Positions 1 to 4,082 of a DNA stretch of 5,906 nt are shown here, in pieces (the first letter of the stretch is position 1; each line of letters begins with the position of its first letter). Origin of the DNA: RGIG5472 sp051867615 (lineage in GTDB: Bacteria > Bacillota > Clostridia > Oscillospirales > Oscillospiraceae). The DNA lies in contig JBJDYU010000002.1 of assembly GCA_051867615.1 (NCBI GenBank), positions 1 to 5,906 of the forward strand. The letters run 5' to 3'. The translations under genes and the position numbers were made by a program. The notes beneath the pieces are model-generated. The model worked only from the letters and a program-made list of their open reading frames with translations. It had not been told where the DNA came from and searched no databases.

Positions 1-6
1 TAACTT

Positions 7-55
7 CCAATTTGCCGAGTTGAGAAACAGGCTCCGCCTCTTTTGGCGGAGCCTG
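7..55 (+). repeat. Direct repeat carrying a terminator, copy 1
   Basis: These 49 bases align without gaps to 1871-1919, with 6 mismatches by hand count. The last 28 bases, the hairpin itself, are identical. The similarity includes sequence before the hairpin (ATTTGCCGA), so it is more than two independent GC-rich stems. A weaker match (TAA, then CC after three bases) runs on to position 1, so the repeat may continue outside the window. Duplication of a gene end or insertion of the enclosed cassette could explain it. Confidence 0.75.
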
Positions 56-66
56 AGCTTTTTCTC
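28..66 (+). terminator. Rho-independent terminator at left edge (copy 1)
   Basis: A perfect 11-bp stem, CAGGCTCCGCC (28-38) with GGCGGAGCCTG (45-55), closes a TCTTTT loop and is followed by AGCTTTTTCTC. This is the form of a + strand intrinsic terminator. It would end a gene lying to the left of the window. TAA at 1-3 could be the stop of such a gene, but this cannot be tested here. The whole hairpin recurs at 1892-1919. Confidence 0.85.
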
Positions 67-110
67 GGGAGTAAACCTTGCTGCCGTGACAGCCGATTTG
101 CAGCTGCCTC

Positions 111-139
111 TTGACAAAGCTGTCTATTGTTGATAGACT
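111..139 (+). promoter_or_regulatory. Sigma-A-like promoter of the blaI-blaR1 cassette
   Basis: TTGACA (111-116) is a perfect -35 hexamer. Seventeen bases later TAGACT (134-139) matches the -10 consensus at 4 of 6 positions. The first operator dyad covers the spacer and the -10, the usual geometry for repression by a BlaI-type protein. The promoter is assigned by sequence only. Confidence 0.65.
121..139. promoter_or_regulatory. Operator dyad 1 for the BlaI-type repressor
   Basis: GTCTAT (122-127) and ATAGAC (133-138) form an inverted repeat around TGTTG. It overlaps the putative -10. Its sequence nearly matches operator 2, 24 bp downstream, so two repressor dimers could bind about two helical turns apart on one face. 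Autoregulation by BlaI/MecI proteins is known for the family; binding at this dyad is inferred. Confidence 0.65.
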
Positions 140-144
140 ATGCT

Positions 145-163
145 TGTCTATTGAAGATAGACA
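145..163. promoter_or_regulatory. Operator dyad 2 for the BlaI-type repressor
   Basis: TGTCTAT (145-151) and ATAGACA (157-163) form a perfect 7-bp inverted repeat around TGAAG. It lies between the promoter and the ribosome binding site. Presence of both dyads upstream of 183 argues that coding does not begin at 111, because that reading would translate the -35 and both operators. Confidence 0.7.
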
Positions 164-182
164 GATTGGAGGGGTACTACGA

Positions 183-545
183 ATGGACTATACGTTAGGC
201 GCTGTTGAATCCCGTTTTGCGGATATTGTCTGGAGCAATGAGCCAATATCCACCGGGGAACTCGTCAGGATTTGTGCCGGTGAGCTGAACTGGAAACGCA
301 CAACAACATATACCGTCTTAAAAAAACTCAGCGAGCGCGGTATTTTTCAAATGCACGACGGGGTAGTAACATCCCGGATTTCCCGTGCGGACTATTACGC
401 CGCTCAGAGTGAAAAATTTGTGGCAGAGACCTTCAATGGCTCTCTCCCGGCCTTCATTGCTTCCTTTACAAAAAGAAAAGCGCTTTCTGCAAAGGAGATA
501 GCCGAAATCCGGCAGATGATCGACAGCTATGGAAAGGAGGAATGA
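183..545 (+). CDS. blaI: BlaI/MecI/CopY-family transcriptional repressor
   Basis: A 120-residue winged-helix repressor, the usual size for the family. Residues 5-60 hold the DNA-binding domain: the segment NWKRTTTYTVLKKLSERG (36-53) fits the recognition helix and the turn into the wing, and resembles the GWKRSTVKTLLNRL-type motif of BlaI. Residues 68-116 form the helical dimerisation tail. By family knowledge the repressor dimer sits on the cassette operators until the partner BlaR1 protease triggers its cleavage. In BlaI the cut lies between Asn and Phe; the aligned place here seems to be S94-F95, so the residue before the cut differs. The ATG at 183 is chosen because GGAGGGG (168-174) lies 8 bases upstream. 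A TTG at 111 in the same frame is the -35 box itself. The stop at 545 is 3 bp before blaR1. The symbol reflects family membership only; the regulated genes may not be beta-lactamases. Confidence 0.88.
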   Translation: MDYTLGAVESRFADIVWSNEPISTGELVRICAGELNWKRTTTYTVLKKLSERGIFQMHDGVVTSRISRADYYAAQSEKFVAETFNGSLPAFIASFTKRKALSAKEIAEIRQMIDSYGKEE

Positions 546-551
546 CCTGTG
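534..551 (+). promoter_or_regulatory. Ribosome binding site and GTG start of blaR1
   Basis: AAGGAGG (534-540) sits 8 bases before GTG (549-551) and lies inside the last codons of blaI. This supports the GTG start and suggests coupled translation of the two genes. Confidence 0.8.
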
Positions 552-1859
552 TTCGTCAAACTGATCAATACGAGCATTTCTGCCAGCTGGCTGATACTCG
601 CAGTGATCGTGCTTCGGTTATTGTGGAAGCAAATCCCAAAGGCCGTGCACTGCGCTTTGTGGGGACTCGTCGCCATCAGGCTGATTTGTCCGTTTTCCAT
701 CACGAGTTCGTTGAGCCTGATCCCAAACGCGGAGACAATCCCGGAAAACGCCCTCTGCATGGAGGCATCGGCGCAGTCCAATCACGTGGCCGTGGGTATT
801 GCAGCAAATCCACTGCTTCCGGGAAGCGCTCATATGGAAGTTGATACGACGGTGGGACAGCTTCAGGCTTTCGACAGGTATGGAACGCTGATCTGGGCAG
901 CCGGTATGGTGCTGATTCTCTTATACGCCATGGTCAGCTATCTCCGCCTGCGGAAGAAAGTATCTGCATCTATAAGGACAAAAGAAGATATCTGGATCTG
1001 CGATCAGGTGGATTCGCCGTTTATTCTGGGGATCCTTCGGCCGAGAATTTATCTGCCCTCTTCCATGGAAGAAAGTCAATGGAGTTATGTGCTTGCGCAC
1101 GAACAGGCTCACCTGAAGCGGCGGGATCACTGGTGGAAGCCTCTTGGCTTTGTGCTGCTGGCTGTCTACTGGTTCAATCCTTTCATCTGGACAGCGTATA
1201 TGTTGCTTTGCCGGGATATTGAAATGGCCTGCGATGAAAAGGTCGTTCGGGATATGGGCCTACAGGAGAAAAAGACGTATGCAGAGACATTGCTCTCTTA
1301 CAGTGCGACCTGTCGAATGATCTCCGCCTGCCCGCTGGCCTTTGGAGAAATCGGAGTAAAGGAAAGGGTGAAAGCAGTGCTGCACTATAAAAAGCCGGCC
1401 TTCTGGGTCATCACGTTCTCGGTGGTCATTTGTGCCGTATTGGCCGTGTGCTTTCTCACAAATCCGGCAGCGGAGTCCGAAAATTCCGGCGAGGCCGTTA
1501 TATCTTCTGTAAACGATACGGAAACATCCAGTGTTTTGCGGCTGGGAAGTGATTTAAGCGGCAGCGTATCCCAAACCGAAAATATTGGCGATCTCAGCAC
1601 GAAGATTACCGTCAATTTTCAGTATGAAGCAACTGATAACGGATATTCCATTGTAGGAATAGAAAGCGCTGTCGCAGAGAGCAATGGCCAATGGGTATAT
1701 GTTCAGAGAGAAGCCTCTGTAGATTTTGCGCGTATTGGTTACAGCGAAGAAGGAGTGAAAGCATCTGTCCCGGTCACGTATCAGGCAAGCATCGGGGAAG
1801 GATTATGCTCTTATGACTGTATCGTTATGATCGACCTCTCCCATGCCGTCGCAGAATAG
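549..1859 (+). CDS. BlaR1-type M56 membrane metalloprotease with a non-PBP sensor domain
   Basis: A 436-residue integral membrane protease of the BlaR1/MecR1 group (peptidase family M56). Hydrophobic spans lie near residues 8-26, 34-52, 111-131, 199-219 and 286-304. The zinc site HEQAH is at 184-188, and E225 in RDIEMACDE is a plausible third ligand. SPFILGILRPRIYLP (156-170) and LAFGEIGVKERVKAVLHYKK (263-282) are typical of the family. In the characterised systems, ligand binding outside the cell activates the cytoplasmic protease domain, which leads to loss of the BlaI repressor. The odd point is the C-terminus. After the last span only about 130 residues remain (305-436), rich in Ser, Glu and Val, with cysteines at 420 and 424. 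No SxxK or KTG penicillin-binding motif is seen, whereas classical BlaR1 has about 250 residues of PBP-like sensor. The inducer is therefore unknown. It is transcribed with blaI and ends just before a terminator. Confidence 0.85.
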   Translation: MFVKLINTSISASWLILAVIVLRLLWKQIPKAVHCALWGLVAIRLICPFSITSSLSLIPNAETIPENALCMEASAQSNHVAVGIAANPLLPGSAHMEVDTTVGQLQAFDRYGTLIWAAGMVLILLYAMVSYLRLRKKVSASIRTKEDIWICDQVDSPFILGILRPRIYLPSSMEESQWSYVLAHEQAHLKRRDHWWKPLGFVLLAVYWFNPFIWTAYMLLCRDIEMACDEKVVRDMGLQEKKTYAETLLSYSATCRMISACPLAFGEIGVKERVKAVLHYKKPAFWVITFSVVICAVLAVCFLTNPAAESENSGEAVISSVNDTETSSVLRLGSDLSGSVSQTENIGDLSTKITVNFQYEATDNGYSIVGIESAVAESNGQWVYVQREASVDFARIGYSEEGVKASVPVTYQASIGEGLCSYDCIVMIDLSHAVAE

Positions 1860-1870
1860 TTGGATAAAAC

Positions 1871-1919
1871 CCGATTTGCCGAACTGCTGAACAGGCTCCG
1901 CCTCTTTTGGCGGAGCCTG
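1871..1919 (+). repeat. Direct repeat carrying a terminator, copy 2
   Basis: This is the partner of 7-55. It begins 12 bases after the blaR1 stop and ends 12 bases before the sigE stop, so the repeat pair encloses the blaI-blaR1 cassette almost exactly. Confidence 0.75.
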
Positions 1920-1932
1920 TTGCTGTATTTTT
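1892..1932 (+). terminator. Rho-independent terminator between blaR1 and sigE (copy 2)
   Basis: The same 11-bp stem (1892-1902 with 1909-1919) and TCTTTT loop as at the left edge, followed by TTGCTGTATTTTTC. It closes the + strand cassette. The - strand sigE transcript reads through the same hairpin, but no T-run follows it on that strand, so it is a weaker stop for sigE. The T-run is 8 bases from the stem, so efficiency may be lower than for copy 1. Confidence 0.75.
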
Positions 1933-2639
1933 CAGCTCATGCGGAGCATCTCCTTTTTAAGCCGCGAGATGATGCGCTTTTCAAGGCGGGAGATATAGCT
2001 CTGGGAGATGCCCAGGCGGTCCGCCACCTCCTTTTGCGTCTGCTCCTCCCGGCCCCCCAGGCCGAAGCGCAGGATGATGATCTCCTGTTCCCGCTGGGAC
2101 AAAAGGGAGATGGCCCGGCTCAGCAGCTGCCGGTCCACGTCCTCCTCGATGGGCCGCAGGACGCTGTCCTCCTCCGTGCCGAGAACATCCGACAGCAGCA
2201 GGGCGTTGCCGTCCCAGTCCGTATTCAGCGGCTCCTCCAGGGAGATCTCTCCCTTTTGCTGGGCGGTCTTGCGCAGGTGCATGAGGATCTCGTTTTCGAT
2301 GCAGCGGGAGGCGTAAGTGGCGAGCTTGATGTTCTTCTCCGGGCAGTAGGTGTTGACGGCCTTGATGAGGCCGATGGTGCCGATGGAGATCAGGTCCTCG
2401 ATGTTGATGCCGGTATTTTCAAAGCGCCGGGCGATATACACCACCAGCCGTAGGTTCCGCTCAACGAGGGTCTGGCGGACCGAAAGTCCCCCCTCCTTCA
2501 GCCGGGAGAGCAGCTCCGCCTCCTCCTCCCTCGTCAGCGGCGGCGGCAGCGTGTCGCTGCCTCCTATGTACAGCACCGGCTCCTCCGGCAGCAGTCCCCA
2601 GCGCCTGAGCCAGCCTTTCAGCCAGACAAGAATTTTCAT
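1932..2639 (-). CDS. sigE: Sporulation sigma factor SigE (pro-sigma-E)
   Basis: A 235-residue sigma-70-family factor that directs early mother-cell transcription after asymmetric division. Residues 1-23 (MKILVWLKGWLRRWGLLPEE...) form the basic, hydrophobic pro-sequence. YIGGS (24-28) marks the place where mature sigma-E begins in Bacillus subtilis, after cutting by SpoIIGA. Region 2 (about 53-120) includes ERNLRLVVYIARRFENTG and GINIEDLISIGTIGLIKAVN, close to verbatim family signatures. Region 4 (about 180-230) includes the helix-turn-helix TQKEVADRLGISQSYISRLE (201-220). The frame is open upstream to 2735, but the start at 2639 is chosen because AAAGGAG (2648-2654) lies 8 bases before it and the length then matches the family. 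The gene follows spoIIGA on the same strand, as in the classical spoIIG operon. sigG, the usual next gene, is not found here; the convergent blaR1 takes its place. Confidence 0.97.
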   Translation of the reverse strand: MKILVWLKGWLRRWGLLPEEPVLYIGGSDTLPPPLTREEEAELLSRLKEGGLSVRQTLVERNLRLVVYIARRFENTGINIEDLISIGTIGLIKAVNTYCPEKNIKLATYASRCIENEILMHLRKTAQQKGEISLEEPLNTDWDGNALLLSDVLGTEEDSVLRPIEEDVDRQLLSRAISLLSQREQEIIILRFGLGGREEQTQKEVADRLGISQSYISRLEKRIISRLKKEMLRMS

Positions 2640-3453
2640 CCGTCCTTCTCCTTTCTGTTTCTCCGCCCCAAAGTCCCTGGAACGTCCCGTTTCCCGCGGC
2701 GCCGTCCTCCGCCGCCGCCACCAGCGCATTCTCATAAGTCCTGCCCGCCACCGTCACCCTGTCCGCCCGAAAGGCGGCAAGGCTCCCGCCGCCGCCGAGG
2801 CTGTGAAAGGGCAGCGCAAGCAGCGGCAGCGCCGGAAGCGAGCGTCCCTCCGCCAGAGCCTGTGCCTCTTCCGGGGTAAAGAGTCCGCGCAGGGCGGAGC
2901 GCTCCGCGATGAGCACCGCTTCGCCGGTGGCGGGGTCGCTGAGGGTGCTGCCGGAGTCCGCGAGGGCGGTGAGGGTCACGCGCCGTCCCCCTCGCTCCAC
3001 CGTCACGTCCAGCATCTGCCGGCGCTCCGCGCCCCGTCCGCTGCCCCGAAACACCACCCCCAGCAGCAGATAGCACAGCGCAAAGGTGAGGAAAAACAGC
3101 GGCAGACTGAAAGGGACCGCGCCGCTCCCCGCAAAGCCCGCCAGGGCCATCTCCACCCCGGCGAAGCCTCCGGACACCAGCAGAAAGACCAGGTACCGCC
3201 TGAGAAAGCGCCCTCCGCCGCCGTAGGCCAGACGCACCATGGCCGCTGCCAGAAGCAGCTTCGCCGCGCCGTGGGCGAGAAAGCCGCAGCCCGGCAGGAA
3301 CACCGCCGCGGCGTAGGCTCCGCCCAGCAGGGCGGCGAGGAAAAAGCGCCGGCGGCGCAGCGGCAGTCCCATGAGACGGCCCGCGGCCAGCAGCAGCAGA
3401 TAGTCCGCAAGGGCGTTATAGAAAAAGACCGTGTCGAGATAGACCGCCGTCAT
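2461..3453 (-). CDS. spoIIGA: Sporulation sigma-E processing protease SpoIIGA, with run-on C-terminus
   Basis: A membrane aspartic protease that matures pro-sigma-E in the mother cell. About five hydrophobic spans occupy residues 5-24, 36-56, 59-77, 86-107 and 113-136. The soluble protease domain follows, with the active-site motif ADSGST at 165-170 (catalytic D166) and then LSDPATGEAVLI. LAAFRADRV, YENALVA and GNGTFQGLWG (254-263) resemble the family's terminal segments. ATG at 3453 is supported by AAGGAGG (3462-3468) 8 bases upstream. In B. subtilis the protein has about 309 residues and ends before sigE. Here 271 residues precede the sigE start, but no stop occurs in frame until 2461. The last 59 residues (272-330) therefore overlap sigE in another frame and look like out-of-frame GC-rich sequence (Ala, Gly, Arg). 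Either the overlap is real, or an indel or sequencing error near 2640-2670 removed the natural stop. One alternative frame gives TGA overlapping the sigE ATG (ATGA). Gene identity is secure; the 3' end is uncertain. Confidence 0.9.
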   Translation of the reverse strand: MTAVYLDTVFFYNALADYLLLLAAGRLMGLPLRRRRFFLAALLGGAYAAAVFLPGCGFLAHGAAKLLLAAAMVRLAYGGGGRFLRRYLVFLLVSGGFAGVEMALAGFAGSGAVPFSLPLFFLTFALCYLLLGVVFRGSGRGAERRQMLDVTVERGGRRVTLTALADSGSTLSDPATGEAVLIAERSALRGLFTPEEAQALAEGRSLPALPLLALPFHSLGGGGSLAAFRADRVTVAGRTYENALVAAAEDGAAGNGTFQGLWGGETERRRTDENSCLAERLAQALGTAAGGAGAVHRRQRHAAAAADEGGGGGAALPAEGGGTFGPPDPR

Positions 3454-3484
3454 GCCGCTCCCCTCCTTTTGCGCCGGTGAGGCA

Positions 3485-3520
3485 AGTATAGGACGCTTGG
3501 GCGGCGAAAAGCCGTCGCAA
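3485..3520 (-). promoter_or_regulatory. Candidate spoIIGA promoter with degenerate Spo0A boxes
   Basis: On the - strand TATACT (3490-3485) is a good -10, 32 bases before the spoIIGA ATG. No good -35 lies 17 bp upstream. TTGCGA (3520-3515) is 24 bp away; an over-long spacer is known for the Spo0A-activated B. subtilis spoIIG promoter. On the + strand CGGCGAA (3502-3508) and CGTCGCA (3513-3519) match the 0A box TGNCGAA at 6 and 5 of 7 positions, 11 bp apart, in the region Spo0A would occupy. This is inference from sequence only. Confidence 0.35.
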
Positions 3521-3552
3521 AAAAGCGGCGGGAGAAAAAACTCCCGCCGCTT
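3517..3552 (-). terminator. Second - strand terminator, upstream of spoIIGA
   Basis: A perfect 12-bp stem (3523-3534 with 3541-3552; AAGCGGCGGGAG and its complement) closes a six-base loop. On the - strand it is followed by TTTTTTGC. It stands between the DUF951 operon and the spoIIGA promoter. It is the second of two terminators in the same direction, about 66 bp apart, and would shield spoIIGA from read-through. Confidence 0.85.
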
Positions 3553-3558
3553 AGGGGC

Positions 3559-3565
3559 TGTCGAA
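3559..3565 (+). promoter_or_regulatory. Candidate Spo0A box
   Basis: TGTCGAA is a perfect match to the Spo0A box TGNCGAA. It lies about 80-87 bp upstream of the transcription start implied by the -10 at 3485-3490, close to the distal activator site of B. subtilis spoIIG. A 7-base match is common by chance. The wider string GGGGCTGTCGAAAAA also resembles terminal repeats of some insertion sequences, so the call is tentative. Confidence 0.3.
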
Positions 3566-3612
3566 AAATGCTTATAAAAAGGCGATCCGGCGGCAGGACG
3601 CGGAACAAACGC

Positions 3613-3638
3613 AAAAAAGCCCGCGGCGCGCCGCGGGC
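3613..3638 (-). terminator. Terminator of the DUF951 operon
   Basis: A 20-bp perfect palindrome (3619-3638) folds as an 8-bp GC stem with a CGCG loop and is followed on the - strand by TTTTTTGCG. It starts 25 bases after the stop of the small membrane protein gene, the expected place for the operon's end. The + strand has no T-run after it. Confidence 0.88.
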
Positions 3639-3663
3639 CTTCCCGTATATCCTTTTTTCCCGC

Positions 3664-3762
3664 TCACACCAGATACGGCACGACGAGGGACAGCAGCATG
3701 ATCAGCGCCAGAAAGCCCGCCATGGCGGCGGCAAAAATTCGGGCCATCTTCTGTCTCTTCAT
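3664..3762 (-). CDS. 32-residue single-span membrane protein
   Basis: The protein has a basic N-terminus (MKRQKMAR) and then one hydrophobic segment (about residues 9-32, ending LLSLVVPYLV), so it should be a single-pass membrane peptide with its N-terminus in the cytoplasm. Its ATG overlaps the DUF951 stop as ATGA (3759-3762). AGGAGG (3770-3775) lies 7 bases before the start, inside the DUF951 coding end, and a strong terminator follows the stop. These three features support a real gene despite its size. The longer - strand frame at 3572-3778 covers the same DNA but has no comparable start and reads like noise. Size and layout resemble DUF4044 and Prli42-type mini-proteins of Firmicutes; that link is tentative and the function is unknown. 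Confidence 0.75.
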   Translation of the reverse strand: MKRQKMARIFAAAMAGFLALIMLLSLVVPYLV

Positions 3763-3950
3763 TTCGATCCCTCCTCACTCAGTATCCGGCGGATGCACTT
3801 CTCCGCCTTGGCGCGGGGCAGCATGATCTCCCGCCCGCAGCCCTCGCAGCGGAACTTGATATCCATCCCCACGCGGGTGATCTCCACCGTTTTCGCCCCG
3901 CAGGGATGCTGCTTTCTCAGCTCCGCCCGGTCATGTAATTTCAGCTCCAT
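3759..3950 (-). CDS. DUF951 family protein
   Basis: A 63-residue soluble protein. MELKLHDRAELRKQHPCG (1-18), the central RVGMDIKFRCEGCGREIMLP (26-45) and the closing AEKCIRRIL are the pattern of DUF951, a conserved small Firmicutes family of unknown function. Cys17, Cys35 and Cys38 (HPCG and CEGC) could bind a metal. The ATG at 3950 is chosen because it gives the family's length and start, with GGAGGGAG (3953-3960) just upstream. The same frame is open to 4223, but that extension is unlike the family and runs antisense into the S1 gene. It is the first gene of a two-gene operon with the 32-residue membrane protein. Confidence 0.92.
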   Translation of the reverse strand: MELKLHDRAELRKQHPCGAKTVEITRVGMDIKFRCEGCGREIMLPRAKAEKCIRRILSEEGSK

Positions 3951-3996
3951 ATCTCCCTCCGCCCGCTGCCGGGCCCGTCCTTTCCGCGCCGCCGGC

Positions 3997-4058
3997 AAGC
4001 GGACAAAGCGCGGATGCATATGATGGATCATAACGATCTGTTTCAGTTTTGTCCGCTT
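3997..4058. repeat. 11-bp inverted repeat in the divergent spacer
   Basis: AAGCGGACAAA (3997-4007) and its exact complement TTTGTCCGCTT (4048-4058) are 40 bp apart, between the divergent DUF951 and S1 genes. The right arm covers the candidate -35 of DUF951. It could be a paired operator for one regulator or a long-loop hairpin. No binding protein is known. Confidence 0.6.
4027..4055 (-). promoter_or_regulatory. Candidate promoter of the DUF951 operon
   Basis: On the - strand CGGACA (4055-4050; 4 of 6 to TTGACA) and TATGAT (4032-4027; 5 of 6 to TATAAT) are 17 bp apart. They lie about 75 bp before the DUF951 ATG. The -35 lies in the right arm of the inverted repeat. The + strand TATGAT at 4019-4024 could serve the S1 gene, but I found no acceptable -35 for it. 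Confidence 0.45.
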
Positions 4059-4082
4059 TGCGGAAGATGGGATGATGCGATG

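Noticed and set aside
111..182. Upstream extension of the BlaI frame from a TTG at 111
   Set aside because: The TTG is the -35 box, the extension would translate both operators, and a good Shine-Dalgarno with ATG lies at 168-185.
1..1919. The flanking repeats as transposon ends
   Set aside because: The repeats are direct, not inverted, are transcription terminators in form, and no transposase or integrase gene lies between them.
1860..2453. + strand frame of 197 codons following blaR1
   Set aside because: It is antisense to sigE, crosses the terminator hairpin, and has no ribosome binding site or domain.
2350..3480. Long + strand frame of 376 codons
   Set aside because: It lies antisense to spoIIGA and sigE, is rich in Arg, Gln, Ala and Pro with no recognisable domain, and is expected by chance in GC-rich DNA.
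3551..3569. GGGGCTGTCGAAAAA as the end of an insertion sequence
   Set aside because: It resembles terminal repeats of some IS families, but no partner repeat, target duplication or transposase fragment is visible in the window.
3572..3778. - strand frame of 68 codons over the small membrane protein
   Set aside because: It is out of frame with the 32-residue gene that has the ATGA coupling and Shine-Dalgarno, runs through the terminator palindrome, and has unlikely composition.
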